Part shown: piece after piece, positions 11,600-23,756 of the stretch
Numbering within the stretch: the first letter of the stretch is position 1
Layout of the letters: each line of letters starts with the position of its first letter
Source of the DNA: Xenopus tropicalis
Taxonomy: Eukaryota > Chordata > Amphibia > Anura > Pipidae
Direction: 5' to 3'
NCBI RefSeq assembly: GCF_000004195.4
Contig: NC_030680.2
Span: 151,070,163 to 151,134,162 of the forward strand
Length of the DNA: 64,000 bases
Made by a program: the position numbers and the translations under genes
The notes under the pieces: model-generated
Databases searched by the model: none
What the model was told of the DNA's origin: nothing
What the model saw: the letters and a program-made list of their open reading frames with translations, nothing else

Positions 11600-12993
11600 G
11601 TGTGTATATGAGTGTATAAATGTGCGCTAACGTGTGCAAAATTAAAAAAAAAAAAAAAAACCTGTTCTAATATGTGTGCTCTAAGTGTGTGTAAGTGTGT
11701 ATAATAGTGTAAAGAAAGGGCACTTACCTGGAGTGAAGCTCAATGTAACTGTCAGATCAATTGTAAGCTCTGCTGTTTGGTTTCACCCAGTCTCCATTTC
11801 ACACCTCTGGGGGGGGCCCCATTGGGGGGTCAGTAACAGGTAACGGGGGTTAGCAGCCTCATTGTTAGGGGGCAAGTCTCTGTCTCACCCTAGAACAATA
11901 GGGGCAAAAAGCCTCACTAACATTTTATAAACACGTAAATCACTGATTAAACACAAAGTTGAATTGATATCTTATATATAAAATATTTTTACCTCGCATT
12001 GTTATGGGGCAATAATAACCTTTTTTAGTGAATATATTGGATACATTTTTATTTAAAGGAAAAGTAAAGCCTCCCAGGCAAATTTTTAGTTTCAGCAGCA
12101 GTGCCCCCTCTGTTTAAAAGACAAATTCACAAAAACTGTATGTTTGGTGAATACGGTGGAAAATCTGAAAAATCTATCTCTAATTTTGTTCTGTGAGTGA
12201 GGGGCTCAGTAATGCAGTGGCACAGTTGGCTATTGACTGGTTGCTAGGGTCCAAATTATCCTAGCAACCAGGCATTGATTTAAACAGGAGGCTGGATTAT
12301 GAATAGGGGAGGGCTTTAATATAAAGATATAAAGCAATAGTAGCAATAAAAATACAACTGTAGCCTTATAGTGCATTTGTATTTTTTAGATGTCGGGGTC
12401 AGTGACCCTTATTTGAAAGCTGGAGAGAGAGGAAGAAAGCAAATACCGTATATACTCGAGTATAAGCCGATCCGAATATAAGCTGAGGTACCTAATTTTA
12501 CCTAAGAAAACTGTAAAAACTTATTGACTCGAGTATAAGCCTAGGGTGGGAAATGCAGCCGCTACTGCTAAGTCTCAATAATCAAATAATGAATAAAGAC
12601 ACTCAGCGTGACCCCATGTGAACTCTTCATAAATATAAAATGTTGGCAGCTGCAGATTAGGGAAAGGTGGATGGAGCCTCAAATAATGACCCTTTTCTAT
12701 AGAAATTGGAGCGGCCTGGGGTATTTGGCAGGACAGCCTAAGCCCATGGAAAGAACATCAGGGAGAAGAAAAAAATATTGGTGCCGTGCCCTCCAGCAAT
12801 GTACCCTTGGGCATCCCAGGGCAAAAAGTTACATTTTGCTCACTTGGGGGTGTCAATAAAATGGGCAAACCCTGATGACTGATTGGCTTGCTAATATAAT
12901 GGCCACATACAATTTATATAAATACATTACTGCAAGGGCTTTGCTTGAGGTGAACATCCGCGTTCATAGCTTTTGGCCGCTGCTTAATGCTTT
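11600..12993. repeat. Dispersed duplication, copy 1 (left part)
   Basis: Matches 19417-20858 at high identity in the same orientation, including an identical 83-codon chance ORF (12608-12859). It holds a T2-related stretch, the frog repeat with GTATATACTCGAGTATAAGC, and AT-rich sequence. The copy resumes at 16816 after an insertion. Confidence 0.92.
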
Positions 12994-13918
12994 TGTAACC
13001 CTTTCTTGGCTATAACTAAGCCAACAGCACGACTAGATAGGCCTAGAGCATGGGGTACATGCGACTCAGTCCTTCGGGTTGGGCCTTCGCTATGTGGAAG
13101 TAACCAAACGGAGCTATGGTGTAGTGCAACTACAACCCACTGTAGCTGTGTGCAGTGCAGAATAACAAATGGGCGCCAGAAGGTTCTTGCAGTTGAACAG
13201 TAGAACTGGTTTATTTTCAGCAACAAGCAACTTGCAGGGTTATGCAATATACTCACACATCAGTTAGCATAGCAGTCTCTGGGGACAGCACAGAGAGGGG
13301 GCACACCCGCTCCCCCCAACTCCCCTTGAGCCTGGGCAGGATCAGTGCCACCGGTTCAGTTGCTCACTCTGTGGAACAGGCAGCTGGGTACCCCACTCCT
13401 CAGGCCCCACGGCAACTCTGGATCAGGGTTCAATCTACCTGCCTCCTAGGTCTAAACCGTGGCCCTACACTAAGGCACAATGCCTGTCTGGGACTCCCAC
13501 AGCTACTTTCCTCTGAGCCAAACTGCTCTCTTCCCTCACTATCTCACTTTCCTACAAAGTGCTCCCCAAAACTTGCTCTCTAACTGCTCCTCATTCACGG
13601 GGTCCCTGTCCCCGACTTCCCCAGAGTGGCTGATACACTCTGAGGCACATGGCTTTACTGGGGCCTAGTCTTCTGCCTCCAGCCTCAGAGACTCCTTCCC
13701 TTGAGAGCACAGGCAGCCAAAGAGACAGACCCCCCCCCTGCTAAGCACTATATCAGAGTGCCAAGGGAGTGGTCTCCCTATTAACCAATAATCACACATA
13801 TGAACTCAAAACTGATACAGGGGTCTTTGCCCAGTAACAGCACAAAACCAGGAAGCTGCAGGGTTTAAAGCCATAGGGACTAGTTAACCCTATGGATCCC
13901 TACATTTTTTTATATCTG

Positions 13919-15856
13919 CAGGGCCGGAACTAGGGGTAGGCAGAGTAGGCGCCTGCCTAGGGCGCAATCACTTGGGGGTGCATATTTTTGTAACAGTATT
14001 TATATTACCACCTTGCCCATTATTTACCCGCCGCCCAAACCCCCCTCTGGCATAATTACCTTTTCTTTAAAGGTCCCAGGAACCGAGCACCCTTCCCTAT
14101 ACTTCCCACCCTTCCCTATACTGGCGCGGCGCTTATCTCCGTGCGCCTGTATGAGACGCATGCGTATTGGGCACGCGCCCCCTACGATGCGTGTCATTGA
14201 AACACAAGGCGCCAGAAGGCGCAGAAGGCGCTTGGGTGCGGCGGCCGTCGGTTGTGCTGTGAGCAGGACTGCTGGCCTTGGCTGACTGGGACTGGGATTT
14301 CGAGGCACTGCTGCTGCTGCTGACACAGGTACAGATGCTGGGGCCTTGCTGGGGGCGCAATATGAGGGGGGCTTGGCTGCTGGCACAGTACAGATGGGGG
14401 GCAATATGAGGGGGGGCTTGGCTGCTGGCACAGTACAGATGGGGGGCAATATGAGGGGGGCTTGGCTGCTGGCACAGTACAGATGGGGGGCAATATGAGG
14501 GGGGCTTGGCTGCTGGCACAGTACAGATGGGGGCAATATGAGGGGGCTTGGCTGCTGGCACAGTACAGATGGGGGGCAATATGAGGGGGGCTTGGCTGCT
14601 GGCACAGTACAGATGGGGGGCAATATGAGGGGGGCTTGGCTGCTGGCACAGTACAGATGGGGGCAATATGAGGGGGGCTTGGCTGCTGGCACAGTACAGA
14701 TGGGGGGCAATATGAGGGGTAGCTTGGCTGCTGACACAGGTACAGATGCTGGGGCCTGGGGGCGCAATATGACCCCCTCATATTGCGCCAAGCCACCCCT
14801 CATATTGCCCCCCATCTGTACTGTGCCAGCAGCCAAGCCCCCCCGGCTTGGCTGCTGGCACAGTACAGATGGGGGGCAATATGAGGGGTGGCAGCTACTG
14901 GGGCTGGTTGCTGCTGTGCTGGAACTGATTAGGGTTATGTGTGCTGTGACTAGGGGGTAGGGGCTTCTGTTCTAGCACTGATAAGGGTTATGGGGTGGTG
15001 TTTCATGTGTGCTGTGATTATTTTGTTTTAAGTTTGGGCTGATGTGCTGCCTGTGACTGTTTTGTGTGATTTATTATAAAAAATTAAAAAATATACTTTA
15101 AAATGCAGAAATAAATGCCAGATTTGCCAAGATTTAATAAGCTTTTTGATGTTTTTAATGTATGGAGCTAAATATTTTTTCACTAAATGGGCTGTTAATA
15201 AGAATTTAGTGTGCCTTAACTGTAAATCATCAGGCCATTCGTGTGACATTGACTATTTGTCCTAGGGCTGGGCTTCAGATCTCACTGTTTTGTTGCTTAT
15301 CAATATGATGTTTGTACCTTTATAATGTTGATGATGCCTCGTGGCTCTGGGTGTCATTTTTATGCCTGTCCTGCTCTGTGTTGTGTCTACCATTCTGTGA
15401 TGTAGATAGTGACAATTTGCAGTTGGTCTTGATTTTCTTTGTGATTTTTTCAATTATGTAGATTTTTGTTTAGCAGCTCTCCAAACATTTCCAGCAGCTA
15501 TATGGGTGCTAGGGACCACTTTAAAGGAACAGTAACACCAAAAAATGAAAGAGCTTTAAAGTAATAAAAATATAATGCACTGTTGCCCTGCACTGGTAAA
15601 ACTGGTGTGTTTGCTACAGTAATACTACTATAATTTATATAATAAGCTGCTGTGTAGCCACGGGGGCAGCCATTCAAGCTGGAAAAAAGGCACAGGTTAC
15701 ATAGCAGATAACAGATAAGTTCTGTAGAGAAAAAAAAAAGAGTTAAAAAAAAAATTTGAAACCATATAATGGTAAGGTGTGAAATTGTAATGGGGGGGGG
15801 GGGGGCGTTGATTGAAGCCCTTGCCTAGGGTGCCAAAATACCTTGGCCCGGCCCTG
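13919..15856. mobile_element. hAT-family element with 8-bp target site duplication
   Basis: Begins CAGGGCCGGAACTAGGGG and ends CTTGGCCCGGCCCTG, so the terminal inverted repeat is CAGGGCCGG. The 8-bp duplication TATATCTG is exact on both sides (13911-13918 and 15857-15864), diagnostic of hAT insertion. No transposase ORF remains. The interior carries a 43-bp minisatellite (14330-14900) and a T2-type MITE starting TTAAAGGAACAGTAACACC at about 15522. Confidence 0.93.
14330..14900. repeat. About 43-bp minisatellite inside the hAT element
   Basis: About 11 units of GCTTGGCTGCTGGCACAGTA followed by CAGATGGGGGGCAATATGAG. One unit near 14775-14845 is inverted, giving a local palindrome. The long minus-strand ORFs here are repeat artefacts. 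Confidence 0.95.
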
Positions 15857-16815
15857 TATATCTGTAGGGATCTCCAAGATTTGGGGCCCCTAGGATGGGT
15901 TCTCCTTTGACAGGCACTAGAGGGTGGCCTTAGGGAATTGGACACCTAAAGGTGGTCCTAGTTGTTTTTGTGTTAAGAAAGGGAGTATCCCTGCAGTTCA
16001 GGGTTATGGCCACAGGGTGGTACACTTAGTATATAAGTCTGTGCAGCCATGTGCTGCCAGGTCTTCCTGCCTGGGACCCCTCTTGGTATAGAGGTTAATT
16101 ACAGGCCAGGGCATAGTGAGAGAGTTAACTGTTATAGGCCGCTCTAAGAGTGGCAGACAGGTTATTTAGCTGGGCAGCTTGGCCCCTACAGGAGATTATA
16201 TGAGATTAAGATCTCCCAGTACTCATTGCTGGAGTCAGGGAACTAAGTGGAAGGAATAGGAGGTTTGCCTAATCCAAAGGGGATAGCCGGTGGATATTAC
16301 CGGGGTGAGGTCTCTAGGGGGTGTCCGCTTGGCAGGAGTACCGGGAAGTGCCCTAGAGAGGGGCTTCTGGCGTGAAGTACCGGAGGGAATCCCAAAAGAG
16401 GGTCGCCTGGCAGGGGTATTGCTGATATCCCAGGAGAGAGGGCCTCCTAAGGAAAGAGAGTGTTTCCTTGAGTGTTTGTGACTGATGCAACGCCTGTCTG
16501 TCAAGCTACAATAAACGACATCACTTAGTTCATCATAACATCTGAGTGCAGTGTCTTACTATCTGGAGGATCCACTCTGCCTGGTAAGAATCTACCCAGG
16601 GAGGGGGCAAGGTGCCAGGAGTGTTGGGAGTCCCCAAGCAGAAGTATAATATCAAGTTCTCAGGAGGGGAGTTACAGTTCAGTCTGTCCCTATCCTGGGT
16701 GGAGGAACGCCAAATAGTACAGCAACATCTGTTCCACCAAAGTTAGCGGGGCTCAGGATCCTGTTAGCGCCACTAGATCTCAGCAGGTAGCAGCACAATC
16801 TCTAAAGTGGGCTAC

Positions 16816-16995
16816 ATATCATTAACCTCTTCTATGATTTCTAATACCCTATTTTATAGTGGAGGCTCATTATTCCTTATATATTTGCCAGTATAAAGCC
16901 CTGGTTCCTCTCCGATGATTCTAAATCTGTCACCCGAAAGTAACCCCTTTTTCACCTGTAACGGGCACACTATGGCATCGAGGCAGTCCATTGCA
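16816..16995. repeat. Dispersed duplication, copy 1 (right part)
   Basis: Continues the duplication after the insertion. ATATCATTAACCTCTTCTAT through GGCATCGAGGCAGT matches 20859-21042. Confidence 0.92.
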
Positions 16996-17845
16996 GAGCT
17001 GAAGAGGAGGATGAACATCTAGAGAGAAACCTGGGGCAAAACAAAGACAAAATGGCTAAGAAGGAGGAGAAATGTGCCATCCAGGGATCGCTGCAACCTG
17101 GCTAATCCAACATTCGGAATCCTTTTACAAAGGGAAATGGAACTTGACCACTTTATTATTTATTTTGTGTAAAGACACAAAGGCAATTGGCTTCTCGCTG
17201 CTCAGAGCTCATTAGTGATCAGTTTAGATACATGAGCCGTGGCAGCTTGGGAATCAGTGTAGTCTGCAGCATGCGCAGTTGTCTGGCCAAACAGGGTAGA
17301 GTCCCGGGAGGGTTTCTGTGTATCTTATATATATATATATATATATATATTAAAAGGAGAGATAAAATAACTACACAGAATAAACATGCTGTATTATATA
17401 CCAGCTGGGCACTCTTATACTGCTCAGAAAATATCTCCATTACTCCCCTATCAGCTCCCCAGTGTAGATTCTTCTGTTCTATGATTATTTCCATGTATCC
17501 TTATCAGATTTCCAGAAATTACCCTAAAATGCACTTGCTGATTTTGGCTCGGAAGGCCCATTGGCCCTGCGCTGTAGCTCAGCTCCCCTATCAAATGGCT
17601 TCTTATTGCCAGTGATAAGAAAGGGATTTTCCCTGTGACAGTTGCTTCCAACTGCCATAGACACTGTGACAGGGACAATTTAATAGCCGGCATCATAAAT
17701 CATGAGCCGCCCTTGAAATGCAAAAAAAAAAGAGGATTTGTGGGGAAATGTGAATGTAGCCAGTAATTAAAAGGACAGCAATGTTTTGCCATTTCTAGAC
17801 GCCATCATTGCCGGGACATTATGAGGTTAAGTGACTCTGTCCAGG

Positions 17846-18085
17846 GTCACAGGGTAAGGGGCCCAGTGGGGCGGGTGGTGCCTTACATCAATGGGTCCTG
17901 AGTTTATTCCCGCCCTGGGGGCTCTTGCTTACATTGGGTCTCAATTCTGATACCGACCCTACCCATCCCCATCAGAACTGAGACCCATTGATGTAGGCAG
18001 GGCTCCCAGGTGGGAATCGAACTCAAGGCCCATCGGTGTAAGGCGGGCACCCTACCGCTGCGCTATCCTTCCTCCTCCCACTTGT
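17846..18085. mobile_element. Two tRNA-derived SINE copies in inverted orientation
   Basis: The minus strand at 18085-17990 has an A-box-like TAGCGCAGCGGTAGGGTG and a B-box-like GAGTTCGATTCCC, spaced as in a tRNA. A diverged plus-strand copy lies at 17860-17925 (GGTGGTGCCTTAC...GAGTTTATTCCC). The pair forms a foldback around a short centre. The tRNA arms do not pair well enough for a functional tRNA. Confidence 0.75.
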
Positions 18086-19416
18086 AGGGTGTTTTTTCGT
18101 AATCTTGTCTTCTGCATACTGGCGGTTGGTGTATCCTAACCGACTGACTGAAACACTCAGGGTTACAGCCTGCTGCTTGCCCCAAGCCCTATATAACTAG
18201 GGGGGCTGTTTAACCCTTTTACTGCCAGCCATTTTGGTCAAAGCGGAACGTGTATTGCCAGACAGCTTTTGAACATTTTGCGCTCTTTCAATTTAGGAGC
18301 CTTTCCTTTGGGGGACTTTTAGTTTACCCAGGAAAACTATATATTGTTTTTTTCAGGACAACCTAAGTTTTCAAAATATGGTAGAATTTTTCTGTAATTC
18401 CAATTCTGTAACAAGATATAGGCTTCTAAATAATGAAAAAAAATCACATTTTCCATAATATAAACACATATACCAGAAACAAAAATAATCCTATCCCTTC
18501 TGATCGTGCCAATACCAAACACATATAGTTTTATGGGGAATTCCCACGTGTATAGGCCACAAACTCCCGGCAGGACACTACCAAATCCCCAAAACTCTGC
18601 GCCAGAAAGCTGCATACTTTAGATTTCAAGGCCAAAACTCCCACTAACAGAAAGTTTATCCCAGAAAATGATACATTTTTGGAAAGAACAGATTCTGGGG
18701 AATCCAGAATAGGTAGAACTGTGTGTCTGCTTCAAACTACCAAGTCACAATGCTTTCCTAAACTTATTGGTTTTGATCAAAATATGTGAATTTTTTGAAA
18801 ATCGCTTCAAACTTCCAGTCTATAGAATCTGAATCCTACAGGCCATAAAGTAACCGGATAAAAACCCCTAAATATGAACGCCAGGGGTCCCCTGAACAGT
18901 TTGATGCCCAATATGTATAGGTTTGGCTAAGTATGTGGCATGTAGGGGCCCCAATGGGAACATACCCCCATATGTACTGTCATTTCTGTCAGTTCAGCTC
19001 CTGCAAAATCAACACATTTACATCATTATATTTGGGATAAAGCTACATAAAAGTACCCTCACCCCAGAAAGCCATATATTTTTGGAAAATTACACATTCT
19101 GATGAATTTAAAATAGGTAAAGTTATTTTTTTACACCAAAGTACCACATGGCAAAGCGAAGCTAAAAACAGATCAGGAACACTAATACAGGGATAAAAAT
19201 GCAATAAAACCACAAAAATTGTGCAAATTAGTGAAACAGCAAAATAAGTCACCGTAATTAGTGGTCAGAATATCTGATCCAATAGTCAGGCTGTCAAAAT
19301 AAACAGTTTTAAGGGAAAAAACAAATTCAAAGGGGTAAAATAAATAAGTAAAAAAAACGTGTTTGTGTGTGTTTGTGTATACATGTGTGTACCCATCTAA
19401 ACGTTGTGTGACAGTG
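18086..19416. other. AT-rich region with diverged unassigned repeats
   Basis: Similar motifs recur (CCAGAAAATGATACATTTTT, CCCAGAAAGCCATATATTTT), which suggests an old interspersed repeat in two copies. No gene was recognised. Confidence 0.45.
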
Positions 19417-21042
19417 TGTGTGTGTATGAGTGTATAAAAGTGCGCTAACGTGTGCAAAATTAAAAAAAAACAAAAACCTGTTCTAATATGTGTGCTCTAA
19501 GTGTGTGTAAGTGTGTATAATAGTGTAAAGAAAGGGCACTTACCTGGAGTGAAGCTCAGTGTAACTGTCAGATCAATTGTAAGCTCTGCTGTTTGGTTTC
19601 ACCCAGTCTCCATTTCACACCTCTGGTGGGGGCCCATTGGGGGGTCAGTAACAGGGTAACGGGGGTTAGCAGCCTCATTGTTAGGGGGCAAGTCTCTGTC
19701 TCACCCTAGAACAATAGGGGCAAAAAGCCTCATTAACATTTTATAAACACGTAAAACACGACTAAACAAAAAGTTGAATTGATATCTTGTATATAAAACC
19801 TTTTTACCTCACATTCGCATTGTTATGGGAGATTTAGCTGAATGAGTGAGGCAATAATAACATTTTAAATGAATATATTGTATACTTTTTATTTAAAGGA
19901 AAAGTAAAGCCTCCCAGGCAAATTTTTAGTTTTAGCAGCAGTGAAAATTCACAAAAACTGTATGTTTGGTGAATACAGTGGAAAATCTGAAAAATCTATC
20001 TCTAATTTTGTTCTTTCTCAGTATCACCCCTTTAGTGAATTCCCCCAATAGAGTCTGTGAGTGATGGGCTCAGTAATGCAGTGGCACAGTTGGCTGTTGA
20101 CTGGTTGCTAGGGTCCAAATTATCCTAGCAACCAGGCATTGATTTAAACAGGAGGCTGGATTATGAATAGGGGAGGGCTTTAATATAAAGATATAAAGCA
20201 ATAGTAGCAATAAAAATACAACTGTAGCCTTATAGTGCATTTGTTTTTTTTAGATGTCGGGGTCAGTGACCCTTATTTGAAAGCTGGAGAGAGAGGAAGA
20301 AAGCAAATACCGTATATACTCGAGTATAAGCCGATCCGAATATAAGCTGAGGTACCTAATTTTACCTAAGAAAACTGTAAAAACTTATTGACTCGAGTAT
20401 AAGCCTAGGGTGGGAAATGCAGCCGCTACTGCTAAGTCTCAATAATCAAAATAATGAATAAAGACACCCAGCGTGACCCCATGTGAACTCTTCATAAATA
20501 TAAAATGTTGGCAGCTGCAGATTAGGGAAAGGTGGATGGAGCCTCAAATAATGACCCTTTTCTATAGAAATTGGAGCGGCCTGGGGTATTTGGCAGGACA
20601 GCCTAAGCCCATGGAAAGAACATCAGGGAGAAGAAAAAAATATTGGTGCCGTGCCCTCCAGCAATGTACCCTTGGGCATCCCAGGGCAAAAAGTTACATT
20701 TTGCTCACTTGGGGGTGTCAATAAAATGGGCAAACCCTGATGACTGATTGGCTTGCTAATATAATGGCCACATACAATTTATATAAATACATTACTGCAA
20801 GGGCTTTGCTTAAGGTGAACATGCGCTTTCATAGCTTTTGGCCTGCTGCTTAATGCTTTTATATATCATTAACCTCTTCTATGATTTCTAATACCCTATT
20901 TTATAGTGGAGGCTCATTATTCCTTATATATTTGCCAGTATAAAGCCCTGGTTCCTCTCCGATGATTCTAAATCTGTCACCCGAAAGTAACCCCTTTTTC
21001 ACCTGTAACGGGCACACTATGGCATCGAGGCAGTTCATTGTC
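19417..21042. repeat. Dispersed duplication, copy 2 (uninterrupted)
   Basis: Same orientation as 11600-12993 plus 16816-16995, joined without the 3.8-kb insertion. It therefore shows an empty site, GCTTTTATATATCATT, at about 20855. Small indels, for example extra bases near 19830, separate the two copies. Confidence 0.92.
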
Positions 21043-21429
21043 GCAGGGGCAGAACTCGGCCCGTTTGCCTGCTGGGAACGGATGTAGTTGTTAAGGAATA
21101 AAGTATCAGGCTGTTTATATAAATTCTATGTGCGAATCACAGTTTGCTTAGAGAGAACATTGTCACGGCCGGCTGTTACACTCGAGGGTAAATCTCTGGG
21201 GCCCCCCCAGTGGGGCAAAGCGTCGGGCAGTAGCGCTGGGACTGTACTACTCACACTTGGGTCCCAGCAACAGCCTGAAACAGAACAGCGTGAGTAGCCC
21301 CCCAGCTCTGCCCCCGGCCCTTGTACCTGGGGCTGTAACTGAGGCAATAGCCATTCCCAGGTAACTTGTCGTTTGTATATAACGTCTGTATTACATTTTA
21401 CCTAAAAACTCCATTTGTGTGTCTGTTTC

Positions 21430-21575
21430 AAATTGCTGTACTTCCTGGTTACCTCACAGGGCACTTCCCCCCTCGCTCATTCATTCACTGTAAGTACTTC
21501 CTGGTTACCCCACAGGGAACTTCCCCCCTCGCTCATTCATTCACTGTAAGTACTTCCTGGATACGTCACAGGGCG
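21430..21575. repeat. Three copies of an about 60-bp repeat (TACTTCCTGGTTACC family)
   Basis: CTTCCTGGTTACCCCACAGG plus CTCGCTCATTCATTCACTG is repeated. The inverted family member forms the 52-bp array at 51600-52370. Confidence 0.85.
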
Positions 21576-21614
21576 CAATGTGATGTATTGTTTATGCCAT
21601 TATTTCTCTTTTTT

Positions 21615-22525
21615 TCTTTTCCTTTATTGGGCTGGGGGGGCTGTTTGTGCCTCTGGGTACTGGGAATGCCAGGGGGGCTGTAAGGTGCCACAGACAGTCA
21701 CTATTTATTGGGCTGGGGGGGCTGTTTGTGCCTCTGGGTACTGGGAATGCCAGGGGGGCTGTAAGGTGCCACAGACAGTCACTATTTATTGGGCTGGGGG
21801 GGGGGTGTTTGTGCCTCTGGGTACTGGAATGCCAGGGGGGCTGTAAGGTGCCACAGACAGTCACTATTTATTGGGCTGGGGGGGGGCTGTTTGTGCCTCT
21901 GGGTACTGGGAATGCCAGGGGGGCTGTAAGGTGCCACAGACACTCACTATTTATTGGGCTGGGGGGGCTGTTTGTGCCTCTGGGTACTGGGAATGCCAGG
22001 GGGGCTGTAAGGTGCCACAGACACTCACTATTTATTGGGCTGGGGGGGCTGTTTGTGCCTCTGGGTACTGGGAATGCCAGGGGGGCTGTAAGGTGCCACA
22101 GACAGTCACTATTTATTGGGCTGGGGGGGGGCTGTTTGTGCCTCTGGGTACTGGGAATGCCAGGGGGGCTGTAAGGTACCACAGACAGTCACTATTTATT
22201 GGGCTGGGGGGGGGCTGTTTGTGCCTCTGGGTACTGGGAATGCCGGGGGGGGGGCTGTAAAGTGCCACAGACAGTCACTATTTATTGGGCTGGGGGGGCT
22301 GTTTGTGCCTCTGGGTACTGGGAATGCCAGGGGGGCTGTAAGGTGCCACAGACAGTCACTATTTATTGGGCTGGGGGGGCTGTTTGTGCCTCTGGGTACT
22401 GGGAATGCCAGGGGGGCTGTAAGGTGCCACAGACAGTCACTATTTATTGGGCTGGGGGGGCTGTTTGTGCCTCTGGGTACTGGGAATGCCAGGGGGGCTG
22501 TAAGGTGCCACAGACAGTCACTCCA
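21615..22525. repeat. 81-bp minisatellite, about 11 copies
   Basis: Units contain TGTTTGTGCCTCTGGGTACT, GGGGGGCTGTAAGGTGCCAC and AGACAGTCACTATTTATTGG, differing mainly in G-run length. A diverged single copy in reverse orientation is at 37785-37905, so the unit comes from an interspersed repeat. Confidence 0.96.
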
Positions 22526-22544
22526 AATAAAAGCTCCAGGGAGG

Positions 22545-22635
22545 CGCCAGATGCAGCACCAAGTGCCAGCTGTGCTGTGCAGCCTGTACTACATTCTGTT
22601 AGCGCTTTATAAATAAATGTTAATAATAATAATTC
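22545..22635 (+). mobile_element. LINE/SINE 3' tail ending GCGCTTTATAAATAAATG(TTAATAA)
   Basis: GTTAGCGCTTTATAAATAAA followed by an (AAT)n tail matches the tails at 42830 and 45430. It resembles an L2-like 3' end. Confidence 0.6.
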
Positions 22636-23756
22636 TGTTAAAGCTGTCACTCAGGCAGACATGCCCAGGGATTCTGGGATGTAGGACTCTTCCACTGCCT
22701 TTAATGGAAGGCTGCTGGCAGATCAGGCAGAAATTTCATCCGTTGGGAAAAGTGTCTCTTTTTCATCCAGTATGATGTATTGACTGTATATTGATATGTT
22801 GATTTCTGCACTGCTGGGTATGACTGCTGAAACAATGTAGGAAAAGCCAGCTGATTATACAGACTTGGAAGAGAACGGACTTCTATTATATTGTTTTGGA
22901 AAACTGTTTTGGGGTGAAGTTCCCCTTTATTTCCCATGCTGTGCCCCAGGTAATGATATGGGACTGATGACATCAGCTGATTTATTTCTACTCCAGGAGG
23001 GGAGGAGCCATAATCCGTGGTTGGGGGGGCCCCGCCTGGCAGGGAAGAGGTTAATATGCATTGCCACTGGGCCCAGGGCGTGTGAATAAGGGCGGGACGT
23101 GACTGCTGAGCCTCAACCTACCTGAATAAAAAGTAATTGGACCCTCCTGGATTTGGGTCGGGCCCTTCTGGCCTGAGATACTGTTGGGGCCACACCGGCC
23201 GAGCACGAGGCATGGTTACTATGGGGGGCATTCTACTGTGTCACAGGAAGGGCCCCACTGTCTGTGCCTTCTCTAGCGGTGGGGGAGGCAGAAGGGACTG
23301 TGCTGAGGCCTGGTACCGGGGCCAGTAATGGACCTATTGGTACCGTCAGGGGAACTTGGCATTTGGCCCTAATGCTCCCCCTCAGGGCCCCTGTCCCACT
23401 GCTGCTCTTATCCTCCCCCCGGGCTCCTAGCAGTGGGCTCCATGCAGCAACCTATCAGATAACTTGCTGCTTCGCTCTCTGAATGGACCAGTCTCTGCTT
23501 CTTCATTGGTCGGTTTGTATAGAGCAGTCTGAAGGCACCCGAGGGAGATGTCTAGAGACAGAGGGGTCCCTATAGTCTCTGGCCAATCAGATCAAAGACA
23601 TTACCCTTTAGATGAACTTTTAATATTCTGGAGATGTCACGTAAGCACCTCTGCAATTGGTCTGAATTTATTGTTATTTTCTATTTTTTTTTTTGTTATT
23701 TAAGTGATGAATTTGACATTTGGCTGAATAACAAAATGATACTCCCTTCCCCTGAT

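Larger units (their letters stand above)
12994..16815. mobile_element. 3.8-kb insertion with LTR-like ends, interrupted by a hAT element
   Basis: Absent from copy 2 of the surrounding duplication, so it is a genuine insertion. Its ends read TGTAACCC...GGGCTACA (inverted TGTARCCC), like an LTR. The right part has a TATATAAG-like box (about 16030) and AATAAA (about 16511), as expected of an LTR in plus orientation. No gag or pol coding remains. No target duplication was recognised, and copy 2 has four extra bases (TATA) at the junction. The class assignment is tentative. Confidence 0.6.

Noticed and set aside
12608..12859. 83-codon ORF present identically at 20473-20724
   Set aside because: Identity follows from the recent segmental duplication, not from coding constraint; no family similarity, splice context or start context.
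14024..14836. 270-codon minus-strand ORF rich in PSYCPHLYCASSQ repeats
   Set aside because: Lies in the minisatellite inside the hAT element; no transposase motifs.
17990..18080. Possible minus-strand tRNA gene
   Set aside because: Promoter boxes are present, but the stems do not pair as a tRNA and an inverted diverged copy lies next to it, so it is a SINE.
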